DNA of 64,000 nt from Mycolicibacterium komossense (GTDB lineage Bacteria; Actinomycetota; Actinomycetes; Mycobacteriales; Mycobacteriaceae): assembly GCF_025822605.1 (NCBI RefSeq), contig NZ_JACKTY010000021.1, positions 35,943-99,942 on the forward strand, read 5' to 3'. Below, piece by piece: positions 44,922-53,769 of the stretch; position 1 is the first letter of the stretch, and the number at the start of each line of letters is the position of its first letter. A program made the translations under genes and the position numbers. The notes beneath the pieces are model-generated. The model was not told the origin of the DNA. It ran no database searches and saw only the letters and a program-made list of their open reading frames with translations.

Positions 44922-46217
44922 GTGAGCGTCCGCGCGGGAATCGTCGTCACCGGCACCGAGGTACTGACCGGCCGGGTCCAGGACCGCAACGGTCCCTTCG
45001 TCGCCGATCGCCTACTGGAGCTGGGCGTGGAGCTGGCGCACATCACCATCTGCGGTGATCGTCCGGCTGACATCGAGGCGCAGCTGCGTTTCCTGGCCGG
45101 TGAAGGTGTGGACCTGATCGTCACCAGCGGGGGACTGGGCCCGACCGCCGACGATATGACCGTTGCGGTGGTCGCCCGGTTCTGTGGCCGGGAGCTGATT
45201 CTCGACGCCGCCCTCGAGGCCAAGATCGCCGAGATCCTCACCCGTCTGATGGCACGGCGCGCGACAGGCCCCGGCAATGACGCCGATTTCGAGTCGGTGC
45301 TCGCCGCCAACCGCAAGCAGGCCATGATCCCGGCCGGGGCGGTGGTGCTCGATCCCGTCGGGACGGCTCCCGGGGTCATCGTGCCCGGCGACGGACCCGG
45401 TCGGCCGACCGTGTTGGTGCTCCCCGGGCCGCCGCGTGAGCTGCAACCGATGTGGCGCACGGCCACCGAGACCCCGGCGCTGCAACAGGCGATTGCCGGG
45501 CGCACGCAGTACCGCCAGGACACCGTGCGGATGTTCGGCCTGCCGGAATCGGAGTTGGCGGAAACCCTGCGCGATGGCGAACACGTCATCGACGCCTTCG
45601 ACCGTCTGGAAATCACCACCTGCCTGCGGCGGGGTGAGCTGGAAATCGTCACCCGATACGAGCCGGACGCAGCGCCCGTCTACGACCGGTTGGTCGAGCT
45701 GTTGCGTGAGCGCCACCGCGAGGAGGTGTTCTCGACCGACGGTGCGTTGGTCGACGATCAGGTCGCCGAACTGTTGTCCGGCCGGCGCATCGCGACGGCG
45801 GAATCGTGCACCGCCGGGCTGGTCGCGGCGCGGCTCACCGAGCGCCCCGGTTCCTCGGCGTATGTGATCGGTGGTGCCGTGGTCTACGCCAACGACGCGA
45901 AGACCGAACTGCTCGGCGTGCCCGCGGAGCTGATCGCGGCCGAAGGCGCGGTGTCCGAAGGTGTCGCCGAGGCGATGGCAGACGGAGCGTTACATCGCTT
46001 TTCGGCGGATACCGCGATCGCGATCACCGGCATTGCGGGCCCCGGCGGCGGAACCGACGCGAAACCCGTTGGCACCGTGTGTTTCTGCGTGAAGGTGCGC
46101 GGCGGTGCGTCAGCCATCAGGACCATGCGACTGCCAGGGAGTCGGGCCGACATCCGCGAGCGATCGACAACCATCGCGATGCACCTGCTCCGACGGGTGC
46201 TCACGAGCGAGGAGTGA
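44922..46217 (+). CDS. cinA: CinA competence/damage-inducible protein (NMN deamidase fusion)
   Basis: 431 residues, matching CinA (Rv1901, 430 aa). Residues 1-about 170 are the MoCF-like domain ([34 protein letters not shown]), and residues about 265-430 the NMN deamidase (PncC) domain: [60 protein letters not shown]. It salvages NMN to nicotinic acid mononucleotide and may hydrolyse ADP-ribose. GTG at 44922 overlaps nothing and follows the GNAT stop by 2 bp. Confidence 0.93.
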   Translation: MSVRAGIVVTGTEVLTGRVQDRNGPFVADRLLELGVELAHITICGDRPADIEAQLRFLAGEGVDLIVTSGGLGPTADDMTVAVVARFCGRELILDAALEAKIAEILTRLMARRATGPGNDADFESVLAANRKQAMIPAGAVVLDPVGTAPGVIVPGDGPGRPTVLVLPGPPRELQPMWRTATETPALQQAIAGRTQYRQDTVRMFGLPESELAETLRDGEHVIDAFDRLEITTCLRRGELEIVTRYEPDAAPVYDRLVELLRERHREEVFSTDGALVDDQVAELLSGRRIATAESCTAGLVAARLTERPGSSAYVIGGAVVYANDAKTELLGVPAELIAAEGAVSEGVAEAMADGALHRFSADTAIAITGIAGPGGGTDAKPVGTVCFCVKVRGGASAIRTMRLPGSRADIRERSTTIAMHLLRRVLTSEE

Positions 46218-46226
46218 GCGGGCCAA

Positions 46227-47144
46227 CTACGGGGTGGCGGTCGCGTCGTCCCAGAGTTCCATCATGGTGCCCAAGATGTCCTCGGCCCGCCCGAGGCCAC
46301 CGAGGTGACTCTCGCCGGGCAGCGTGTACAGCTCGGCGTCGGGCAGCCTGGACACCACGTGCTGGCCGTGCGTATACGGCACGATGTGGTCCAGATCGCC
46401 GTGCCACCACCGCACCGGCACCTTGACCTCGTCGAGCCGGAAGCCCCAGTCGCGGGCGAACACCACGACATCGGCGAATGGGGCGGCGAGCTGTTTGCGG
46501 CCACCGTTGAGCAGATCGTCGAGGAACATCGCCTTGAATTCCGGGCGGGCCAGCATCCGGCGGTCACCTTCGGGGGACATCCGCGCGTAGAGCTCCAACG
46601 CCACGGGGGCGACCGGCCGGATCAGCCGGATTAAGCTGACCGCCGCCAGCCGCAGCGGGAGACCGACGATCGGAAGTGCGGGCGCCACGAAGGACGCCAG
46701 CGCCATCACGCCGCCGCCGATGGCGTCGGGGCCGATGGTGGGGGCGACCCCGCCCAGCACGCCGATGGCCAGCACGCGGTCGGGCAGCACGGCCGCGCAC
46801 CCCAGGGTGTATGGGCCGCCGCCGGACAGCCCGACCACGGCCATCTGGTCGATGCCCAGCACGTCGGCGATCGTGTGCAGGTCGTGGGCGAAGTCGGCGA
46901 CAGTGCCGTACTGATGCGGGGTGGACGAGCCGATCCCGGGCCGGTCGATGCCGATCAGCCGGATGCCCTGCTGTTCGGCACAGAGCCTGGCCTCCACCGG
47001 AATCTGCCTGCGGGCACCGGGGGTGCCGTGTAGCCAGAAAACGGCCCGGCCCTGTGGATCACCGAATTCGGCAAAACCGATCTGGCGATCACCGCCGACG
47101 GCAACATTGCCTTCCAGCTTGGGGCGTGCGATGGGGACGACCAT
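46227..47144 (-). CDS. alpha/beta hydrolase
   Basis: 305 residues. RAVFWLHGTPGARRQIPVEA is the oxyanion region, VVGLSGGGPYTLG the nucleophile elbow (Ser), HGDLDHIVPY the Asp and ESHLGG the His. It is a soluble serine hydrolase with a cap region of hydrophobic helices (IVGLPLRLAAVSLIRLIRPV). In M. tuberculosis, lipJ (Rv1900c) next to cinA is a related hydrolase fused to a cyclase; here no cyclase is present. Substrate (ester or epoxide) unknown. Confidence 0.85.
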   Translation of the reverse strand: MVVPIARPKLEGNVAVGGDRQIGFAEFGDPQGRAVFWLHGTPGARRQIPVEARLCAEQQGIRLIGIDRPGIGSSTPHQYGTVADFAHDLHTIADVLGIDQMAVVGLSGGGPYTLGCAAVLPDRVLAIGVLGGVAPTIGPDAIGGGVMALASFVAPALPIVGLPLRLAAVSLIRLIRPVAPVALELYARMSPEGDRRMLARPEFKAMFLDDLLNGGRKQLAAPFADVVVFARDWGFRLDEVKVPVRWWHGDLDHIVPYTHGQHVVSRLPDAELYTLPGESHLGGLGRAEDILGTMMELWDDATATP

Positions 47145-47203
47145 GTGGCCCAGTGTCGCATGTGGATTGTGGGCCCCGACACAGTCGGCTCAGACCAGGA
47201 CGG

Positions 47204-48676
47204 TCAGTTAGCTACGGGTGCCACCCAGCGTGCTGGTCGCCGCGACGCCCACGGCGTCGCCGCTTCGAGCTGGCCGGCCAACTGCAGCAGGATCGTCTCG
47301 TCCGGCGCCATCAGCTGAACCCCGATGGGTAGCCCGCCGGAGGTGGTGCCCAGCGGCAGGGAGATCGCGGCCCAGCCGGTGACGTTGGCCAGCGTTGTCC
47401 ATCCGGTGGTGGCGAACTCCACGTCGAAGAACGCCCTGGTGGTGCCGCGCGGCTGGTCGAGCAGCGCATACGGCGGCGGGGGAGTCAGCAGGGTTGGCAC
47501 CAGCAGGACGTCGTGATCGCCCATGGCGGTGACGAAGCGACGGGTCTGGGCGTGGACGGCGTCGATGGCCGCGGCGTAGGCGACGCCGGTGGTGTGGAAC
47601 CCTTCTCGGACCATCACCCAGGTGCTGGCCTCGAATTCGTCCTCGTGTGGTTCGCGACCGAGATGGGCGGTCGCCATGGCGTGCAGCTGAGCGTTGCTGA
47701 CGGTATGCAGGACGGCGATCGCATCCGTGACTTCGTCCGGATCGATTGTCGGCGCTCCGGGCTCCACGTGGTGGCCCAGGGATTCCAGCACCAGGCCGGT
47801 CGCCTCGACGGCCGCGGCGACCTCGGGGTCGGTGGTGGTGCCCGGGAACGGTGAGGTGGTCGCGATCAGGATTTTCTGCGGGGCGGGCAGTTCATACATC
47901 GACGTCAGGTAAGGGGCGGCCGGTGGCGGCGCGGAGTATGGATCGCCCGGTGCGGCGCCCGCCACGATATCGAGTAGCGCCGCGCTGTCGCGCACGGATC
48001 GGGTCAGCGCGTGGTTGTTGACCAGACCTTCCATCCCGTGGCCGGCGCCGGGCGCAAACGAGGTCCGCGCGCGCCGCGGTTTGAGTCCGACGATTCCGCA
48101 GCACGACGCGGGAACGCGGATGGAGCCGGTGCCGTCCCCACCGCTGGCCGCCGGGACGACGCCCGCGGCCACCGCTGCAGCCGACCCGCCGCTGGACCCG
48201 CCGGGGGTGATCAGTGGGGACCACGGGTTGACGGTCGGCCCGAACAGCGACGGCTCGGTGGTGCAGTGGTTACCCCACTCCGGGGTGTTGGTCTTACCGA
48301 ACACGACGAGCCCGGCCGCCAGGTACCGCTCGATGATCCCGGCGGTCTCCGTCGCGATGTGGGTTCGGAAGGCCCGGGAGCCCATCGCCTCCGGTGCGCC
48401 CGCCAGCGACGCGCCAAGATCCTTGAGTAGGAACGGAACTCCCGCCACCGGGCCGGCATCGGGCCCGCGCAGGGAGCCGTCGGCGTCAAGGGTGGCCGCC
48501 TGCTCGCGTCCGCGCTCGAACAGGTCGGTGATGACGGCGTTGAGATCGCGCGCTGCCTCCACCCTGGTGATCGCGGCGTCGAGAAGTTCGGTGGCTGACA
48601 ACTCGCCGGAGGCAACGAGACTGCCCTGCCCGATCGCGTCGACGCCGGCGAGTTCAAAGGCGAGATGTGCGTCCAT
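47204..48676 (-). CDS. amidase signature family protein
   Basis: 490 residues. The Ser-cisSer-Lys triad can be placed at Lys85 (VPFLLKDLG), Ser161/162 (PGGSSGGSAAAVAAG) and Ser185 (GDGTGSIRVPA). It hydrolyses amides (carboxamide or nitrile-derived). The usual GSDTGGSIR reads GGDGTGSIR, a small deviation near the nucleophile. No signal peptide. Several mycobacterial amidases of about 480 residues are paralogous, so no specific symbol is given. Confidence 0.87.
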   Translation of the reverse strand: MDAHLAFELAGVDAIGQGSLVASGELSATELLDAAITRVEAARDLNAVITDLFERGREQAATLDADGSLRGPDAGPVAGVPFLLKDLGASLAGAPEAMGSRAFRTHIATETAGIIERYLAAGLVVFGKTNTPEWGNHCTTEPSLFGPTVNPWSPLITPGGSSGGSAAAVAAGVVPAASGGDGTGSIRVPASCCGIVGLKPRRARTSFAPGAGHGMEGLVNNHALTRSVRDSAALLDIVAGAAPGDPYSAPPPAAPYLTSMYELPAPQKILIATTSPFPGTTTDPEVAAAVEATGLVLESLGHHVEPGAPTIDPDEVTDAIAVLHTVSNAQLHAMATAHLGREPHEDEFEASTWVMVREGFHTTGVAYAAAIDAVHAQTRRFVTAMGDHDVLLVPTLLTPPPPYALLDQPRGTTRAFFDVEFATTGWTTLANVTGWAAISLPLGTTSGGLPIGVQLMAPDETILLQLAGQLEAATPWASRRPARWVAPVAN

Positions 48677-48853
48677 TAGCGAGGATCTTGCGGGCTCCGG
48701 CTGCGGGTGGCAACTCCTGGCGGGACTCGACGGCTTTTCGGCTCAGGGCAAGGGCGATCAGGACGATGGATGTTGGGATCGGTAGCGCGGGTCCCCGTCT
48801 GTACTTCCCTTCGACGGCGCCAACGAGGCGGCGCGGAGAGGAAGGGAAGACCC

Positions 48854-49345
48854 GTGAAACGAGTTCTCGCGGCAGTGATCGGATTGAGCACGGGTGCCAC
48901 GATCCTGATGGCCTGCTCGGAAAACCAGAGCCACACCAGTGCCAGCAGCAGCCCGGCTGCCAGCAGTGCGACCGCAAGCACAGCGGCCAGCAGTAACGAG
49001 GTCAAGGTCGATGGCGCAGATTTGGCCGGCCTGGATCTCAACACCGTCACCTGCGTGAAGTCGGCAGGCAAGATCACCGTGGCCAGCGGTGCCGTCGGCG
49101 GCCAACAGGGCATCGGCATCGTGATGACCGATGCCGCCACTCCGACGGTCGAATCGCTGGGCATGGTGGTCGACGGAAACTCGCTGGCCGTCAGCGACAG
49201 TATGGGTATGAAGGTCGGCTCCGCTGTGGTTTCGGTGGACGGCAATTCCTACACCATCACCGGTGAAGCCACGGGCGCCGATATGAAGAACCCGATGGCC
49301 GGGATGATCAACAAGAAGTTCACCGTCAAGGTGACCTGCAACTGA
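48854..49345 (+). CDS. LpqH-family (19-kDa antigen-like) lipoprotein
   Basis: 163 residues. GTG at 48854 follows GAAGGGA at 48841-48847. Signal peptide with lipobox LMAC (residue 21 as the acylated Cys) is followed by a Ser/Ala linker and the LpqH domain: EVKVDGADLAGLDLNTVTCV through FTVKVTCN, with two Cys likely disulphide-bonded. LpqH proteins are surface lipoproteins recognised by TLR2. The intrinsic terminator directly downstream ends this transcript. Confidence 0.85.
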   Translation: MKRVLAAVIGLSTGATILMACSENQSHTSASSSPAASSATASTAASSNEVKVDGADLAGLDLNTVTCVKSAGKITVASGAVGGQQGIGIVMTDAATPTVESLGMVVDGNSLAVSDSMGMKVGSAVVSVDGNSYTITGEATGADMKNPMAGMINKKFTVKVTCN

Positions 49346-49360
49346 GCGGAGTAGCTCCGG

Positions 49361-49399
49361 CGCGCGGCGGGTGTACCAGGCGCGCCCGCCGCGCGTTTT
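49361..49399 (+). terminator. strong intrinsic terminator after the LpqH-like gene
   Basis: An 11-bp perfect stem (CGCGCGGCGGG with CCCGCCGCGCG) with a 13-nt loop is followed at once by TTTT. It ends the lipoprotein transcript and shields the CHAT cluster, whose -10 element overlaps the end of its T-tract. Confidence 0.8.
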
Positions 49400-49404
49400 A
49401 TGAT
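49399..49404 (+). promoter_or_regulatory. -10 element of the CHAT cluster, first unit (leaderless)
   Basis: TATGAT with exactly 6 nt to the GTG at 49411. The preceding terminator overlaps the spacer and -35 area. Confidence 0.6.
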
Positions 49405-49410
49405 GCAGCC

Positions 49411-51006
49411 GTGTCGCCCGACCTCGACGAGGACCTGCACCGCGCGCGTCGACTCGCGTTCGCGGCCGAGGAGGAGCGCGCCCGAGACCTGCTGCTATCG
49501 CTGTTGGCGCGGATCGCGCAGAGTGGTCGCGAGGATCTGCTGATCGACGTCGTCGCCGAGCTCGGCAGCATCTATCTGACCCGCGGTGCCAATGATGCTG
49601 TGGCTGACTGCATTCGGACGATCGGGCCAGGCGTCCGCCAGACACGCTTCCTGCAGGTCGGGTTGTTCGCGGCCGACGGTGAGCATGACGCCGCCGCAAT
49701 CGAACTGGCGCTACTCGCACCGGAGCAGGATCATCTGCTGACTTACGCCACCATATTGTGCGCCAGGGCCCTCGGCGAGGATGATCTGCACAGCAGGGCA
49801 GCGCCGATGTGGGAGCGGGTGATCGCCGACCTCGGCCCACCGGGCGCGGACTCCGGCGAAGCCGACGACCACCTGCTGGTGACAGCGGCCACCGGTTACG
49901 GCAGGTTCTGTGTCGAGACCGGTCAGCTGGCCCGGGCGATCCCCTGGCTGCACCGGGCTGGTGCCAGGGCGGCTGCACGCGGCTGGGAACTCGCCACGGC
50001 CAGAACGCAATTGGAACGCGGTGCCGCGAGTTGGTCAGCTGGTGACCACCTGATGACGGAGCAACTGGTGGCGCAGGCCTATCCGGTGATCGCCCGCTAC
50101 GCCCGCGCCGACGACGTATCACGCTGCTGGCTGTTGTTCGGCCTGACCCGGATGGGCGCGGGTGCACTCGAAGCTGCCGACCAGTGCTTCGCACAGGCCG
50201 AACGGCACTGGCGTGAGCTCGGCAAGCCCCTGTACATCCACCGTATCCTGCTGCAGCGCAGCTGGATTCCGATCTTCTTGGGCCGGTTCGCCGAGGCGGT
50301 CGACCTGGTTGGGCGCGCCAGGGAAGCGCTGGATTCCTGGCCGCGGGCCAGCTGGTTGCAGTACGCCCGACTCGACGATCACCTCGGCACCATCTGGCGC
50401 GCCGACGGTCTGGCCGATCTGGGCTTCGACGGCGCCGGTGATCCGTCGGAGAACTGGCAGGCGGCCCAGGCCAGGCAGGCGACTGCGCTGGGGGTGACCT
50501 ACGCCGAGCCCGGCAGTGCCGCGTACCGCAACGCCGCGGCCAAGCTCGAGCGTGCCGCCGACCTGAAAGTGCCTGCGGCGCTGGCGGTGGATTCGGTGCG
50601 TTATTCGATCGCCGACGCGGACGCCAGGTTGCGATGGGCCAGCCGGGTCGCCGCGCCGATGCTGGCAGGTGCCTTCGCCGTGGCCTGGGAGGCCGACAAC
50701 ACCCAGCTGATCAGTGAGCTCATCGAATACCACAGTGCACGCGGCACATTCAGCTCGGTTCCGCCATCCGGGCAGCCGGGGGACTGGGCAACGACCGCCT
50801 TGTCGTCAGAGCCTGCAGAGCTGGCGGTGGCCGCAGCGGGACCGCCGGCACCGGTCGCTGCGGGGCTGACCCGGCTGGGCCCGTTGCCACCCCTGCGGAT
50901 GCAGCCGGACAGCGCACCCATCCTCGGGCGTTACCGTGCCCTGGCGCAGGCGCGATATCACCGCGACGTCACCGCCGCCGAGACCGCCTGGTCGACCTCG
51001 CCGTGA
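49411..51006 (+). CDS. TPR-like helical protein, first gene of the CHAT cluster
   Basis: 531 residues, soluble and almost entirely helical, with degenerate TPR-like units, for example DEDLHRARRLAFAAEEERAR, TGQLARAIPWLHRAGARAAA, AADQCFAQAERHWRELGKPL and GRFAEAVDLVGRAREALDSW. No catalytic motif is visible. The last about 100 residues are Pro/Ala-rich. TPR proteins are frequent partners of CHAT/caspase-like proteases, where they bind ligands or substrates. It overlaps the CHAT gene by GTGA at 51003-51006, so the two are made together. I do not recognise a closer family. Confidence 0.75.
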   Translation: MSPDLDEDLHRARRLAFAAEEERARDLLLSLLARIAQSGREDLLIDVVAELGSIYLTRGANDAVADCIRTIGPGVRQTRFLQVGLFAADGEHDAAAIELALLAPEQDHLLTYATILCARALGEDDLHSRAAPMWERVIADLGPPGADSGEADDHLLVTAATGYGRFCVETGQLARAIPWLHRAGARAAARGWELATARTQLERGAASWSAGDHLMTEQLVAQAYPVIARYARADDVSRCWLLFGLTRMGAGALEAADQCFAQAERHWRELGKPLYIHRILLQRSWIPIFLGRFAEAVDLVGRAREALDSWPRASWLQYARLDDHLGTIWRADGLADLGFDGAGDPSENWQAAQARQATALGVTYAEPGSAAYRNAAAKLERAADLKVPAALAVDSVRYSIADADARLRWASRVAAPMLAGAFAVAWEADNTQLISELIEYHSARGTFSSVPPSGQPGDWATTALSSEPAELAVAAAGPPAPVAAGLTRLGPLPPLRMQPDSAPILGRYRALAQARYHRDVTAAETAWSTSP

Positions 51007-52328
51007 CCGCTGCCGCCGAGCCCCTCACGCTGGTCCTGAGGTTCGCCGACGTCGGCATTGCGACCTACGCGAGCCTGCGAGTGCTGCGGCAGCCGGCCAG
51101 GACTGTCACCTGGGTGGTGGAGCAACCCATTCTGCTGGCGGCGTTGCAGCAGCTGGCAGACGCTCTGCCTGATCCGCACCCTGGCGAGAGCCGCGGACAG
51201 GCCGTCGAAAGGGCCCTGACGACTGGGGCGTTCGCCGCCGCGCAGACAGAGCTGACCGTCGCCTACGTGCTCGGTGTCCTCCTGATCGGTCCGGCCGGCT
51301 GGGACCTGCTGATGGAGTGCATCGCCCAGCCCCGCGCGGTGTTGTTCGTGACGCCGAGCGCCCGGCTGGCCGGCGTGCCCTGGGGTCTGCTGGCTGTTCC
51401 CACCACCGGGCCCACCCAGGAGGAACTGGTCCGGGCGCGAGCGGCAGCCACCACGGCCCGCGGCCAGGAACCGGCGCGGATCCCTTGGCGGCTCGATGAT
51501 CTGAGCGCGCGCACCGAGGGCTACCGCTTGATGGAGTTGGTGGACGTGCTGATGGCGGCGCCGCCGAATATCGTGCACTCACCGCGCACCCCGACACCGT
51601 ATTCGGAGTTGCTCGAGCACCCGCCACTGTTGATCCTCGACCCCAAAGTGCCGGGCCAGCGCCCAGATTCGGCACTGGGTTCGGTGTTGGGCCGGCCGAC
51701 CCCGAAGACTCCGTTGGTGCGGCACTTCGGTGAGCTGACGCGGCGGCAGGAGGTGCTGCCGGGCGCCGGTGCCGCCGTTGACTTGTTCCGGCGCACCGAT
51801 GCCGACCGCGACTGGCTGGCGGCGCTGCTGCAGCAGGCTCCGAGTCGACTGTTGTTCGTCGGGCACGCGAGCGCCGCCGACGGTGATCTCGGACATGCGG
51901 ACCGGGCGGCGATCCACCTGGCGGAGCAGCGCGCATTGACCGCCGCCGACCTGATGGCGCTGCGCCTGCCGCTACCGCCGCGGGTAGCGCTGCTGGCCTG
52001 CGAGTCCGGCGGCGACTACCGGTTCGACGAGGCCACCGGCCTGGTTGCGGCGATGATCCTCGGTGGCGCGCAACTGGTCACCGCCACGTTGTGGTCACTG
52101 CCCACCGGCGCCGGCTACCGGCAATTCTGCGCGCCCGACGAACCGGGTATGGATCCGATGGCTGAGCTGGTCTGCGCGGTCGATGAGGCGCATCAGCAGC
52201 CGGAGGCGGCGCTCGCGGTGAATCGCTGGCAGCGGGCGCAGATGCGCCGCTGGCGTGACGGGGACGTGACGGCCAGCCCGGTCTACTGGGCGGCACTGGT
52301 GACGTTCGCGGTGGACGGGCAGCGGTAG
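51003..52328 (+). CDS. CHAT-domain caspase-like protease
   Basis: 441 residues from the overlapping GTG at 51003. The N-terminal about 130 residues form a beta/alpha region (LTLVLRFADVGIATYASLRV); the CHAT domain follows with PRAVLFVTPSARLAGVPWGL. The catalytic dyad is His288 (SRLLFVGHASA) and Cys333 (RVALLACESGGDYRFDEATG), 45 residues apart, then LVTATLWSLPTG. CHAT enzymes are cysteine peptidases related to caspase, separase and gingipain, acting on a partner protein. Partners are probably the coupled TPR protein and the two genes downstream. It could be a conflict or cell-death effector or a regulatory protease. Confidence 0.85.
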   Translation: MTAAAEPLTLVLRFADVGIATYASLRVLRQPARTVTWVVEQPILLAALQQLADALPDPHPGESRGQAVERALTTGAFAAAQTELTVAYVLGVLLIGPAGWDLLMECIAQPRAVLFVTPSARLAGVPWGLLAVPTTGPTQEELVRARAAATTARGQEPARIPWRLDDLSARTEGYRLMELVDVLMAAPPNIVHSPRTPTPYSELLEHPPLLILDPKVPGQRPDSALGSVLGRPTPKTPLVRHFGELTRRQEVLPGAGAAVDLFRRTDADRDWLAALLQQAPSRLLFVGHASAADGDLGHADRAAIHLAEQRALTAADLMALRLPLPPRVALLACESGGDYRFDEATGLVAAMILGGAQLVTATLWSLPTGAGYRQFCAPDEPGMDPMAELVCAVDEAHQQPEAALAVNRWQRAQMRRWRDGDVTASPVYWAALVTFAVDGQR

Positions 52329-52366
52329 CCGGTGCGAGGGGGAGCCCGGCAGTCCCCGCGCACCGG
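52329..52366 (+). terminator. stable hairpin right after the CHAT stop codon
   Basis: CCGGTGCG and CGCACCGG (8 of 8) continue past one mismatch into GGGGA/TCCCC. There is no U-tract, so it may be a partial terminator or an mRNA-stabilising hairpin separating the two halves of the cluster. Confidence 0.5.
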
Positions 52367-52410
52367 GCTCGCCGGTCTCGACAACTACCGCCTCACCATT
52401 TCGGCGCGCC

Positions 52411-52416
52411 TATCCT
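52411..52416 (+). promoter_or_regulatory. -10 element of the CHAT cluster, second unit (leaderless)
   Basis: TATCCT with exactly 6 nt to the ATG at 52423, the same geometry as the promoter of the first unit. Confidence 0.55.
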
Positions 52417-52422
52417 TGGCAG

Positions 52423-53769
52423 ATGAGCACCAGCCCGCAGGCGATACCCGTCGCCGGGGCGCCCGGTCCGGACGGGCAGCGCCCTCGCCGGGCGGTCATC
52501 GATCAGGCGTGGCGGGCGATCGGTCCCGGTGTAGAAGTGCTCAGCGGTGACGACGGCGGGCCTCTGCGCAGGACAGTCAAACGCATCCTCGATCCGCTGG
52601 TTCTGCGATTACGGGCCAATCCCCAGTTCTCGGCGCCGGTCCTCGACGCTGAGGTGGCCGCGGCCGTCTATGACCTGGTTGTGGACAATGCTCACTATTT
52701 ACGTTGTGCCGCAGCATGGTTCGCGGCACTGAAACTGGAGCGGCGGCGCCTGCGGTTGACCACCGGCAATAGCCAGGAGCTCTATTTCCCGGTGTGTTTC
52801 GAGCTGGCCGTCACCGCGGGCGCGCCGGACCGGCCGGGTCAGCGCAGCCCCGAAACCGTCCTGCGCGAGATCCACCGGGACCGGGATCGCACCGCCATCG
52901 AGGTGCTCAACCGTTACGTGGCCGACCCACGGGTGATCGCCGGGCTGACTCGACAGCGCGACCGCAGCTGGCGTGACATCCAGCCCGGCGACACCATCAC
53001 CGGCCCGTTCCTGGCCGGACTCACCACCGTCCTCGGCCCGGCCGCCGGCCATCGCGAAGCGGTCGCGCGCCAGCGGGCGTGGTCGGCACTGATCGCGGAT
53101 GCGACGCCCTTCAACCTCGGGGCACTGGCACGGCGGCCGGCCCAGGAGCTACCTTGGTCGATCGTCGAGGTCGGGCTCAGTTCCGTTGCCCCGCAACAGC
53201 TGCCACCAATCGGTCCGGAGTCGAGCAGTGAGCGTCCGCTCGACCGGACCGTTGTCGACCGGGTCCGGGCCACCTTGCGCCGCGCCATGGATCGCGACGA
53301 GCTGCCCGATATTCCGGCCCTGTGCGCCGAGGAGGTCGACCGGGCCTGCGCGCCATGGGGACTGCTGGCCGACGACAAGCAGGCCGCCCTGGTGGCGGGA
53401 ATCGCGCTGGCGGTTCAACTCGACCCGCTGACCGACCACGCCGACACTACCTACGAGTTGGCCGCTCGGATTCAGGCACGGCTGCGCAAGGAGGCCTATG
53501 TCCTGCATGCGCGGCGCTATCTGATCGACGGGGGACCGGTGCACCCGCGCCAGCAGCAGGTCATCGATGACCTCTCCGCATTCGTCCGCCCCTACGTCAG
53601 CCGGCTCTGGGCGCGGCTACACGGCCGTGACGTCTGGCAGGAACCCTGCGATGACGTCGACGAGGTACGGGCACTGCTCGAGGGGGTGGCGCGGTCGGTG
53701 AGCCTGGATCATCGACAGCGCATCAAGGCGATGCTGGAATTGCATCCGGCCGGAGGGAGCGCCGGATGA
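52423..53769 (+). CDS. unrecognised helical protein, third gene of the CHAT cluster
   Basis: 448 residues. A disordered Pro/Gly head (residues 1-22) leads into an all-alpha protein with many Arg and Ala residues, for example RRTVKRILDPLVLRLRANPQ and FAALKLERRRLRLTTGNSQE, the latter possibly a short beta turn. No membrane helix, nucleotide-binding loop or catalytic motif is recognised. It overlaps the fourth gene by ATGA (53766-53769). Because it is always coupled here to the CHAT unit, it may be a regulator, sensor or substrate of the protease. This is inference. Confidence 0.7.
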   Translation: MSTSPQAIPVAGAPGPDGQRPRRAVIDQAWRAIGPGVEVLSGDDGGPLRRTVKRILDPLVLRLRANPQFSAPVLDAEVAAAVYDLVVDNAHYLRCAAAWFAALKLERRRLRLTTGNSQELYFPVCFELAVTAGAPDRPGQRSPETVLREIHRDRDRTAIEVLNRYVADPRVIAGLTRQRDRSWRDIQPGDTITGPFLAGLTTVLGPAAGHREAVARQRAWSALIADATPFNLGALARRPAQELPWSIVEVGLSSVAPQQLPPIGPESSSERPLDRTVVDRVRATLRRAMDRDELPDIPALCAEEVDRACAPWGLLADDKQAALVAGIALAVQLDPLTDHADTTYELAARIQARLRKEAYVLHARRYLIDGGPVHPRQQQVIDDLSAFVRPYVSRLWARLHGRDVWQEPCDDVDEVRALLEGVARSVSLDHRQRIKAMLELHPAGGSAG

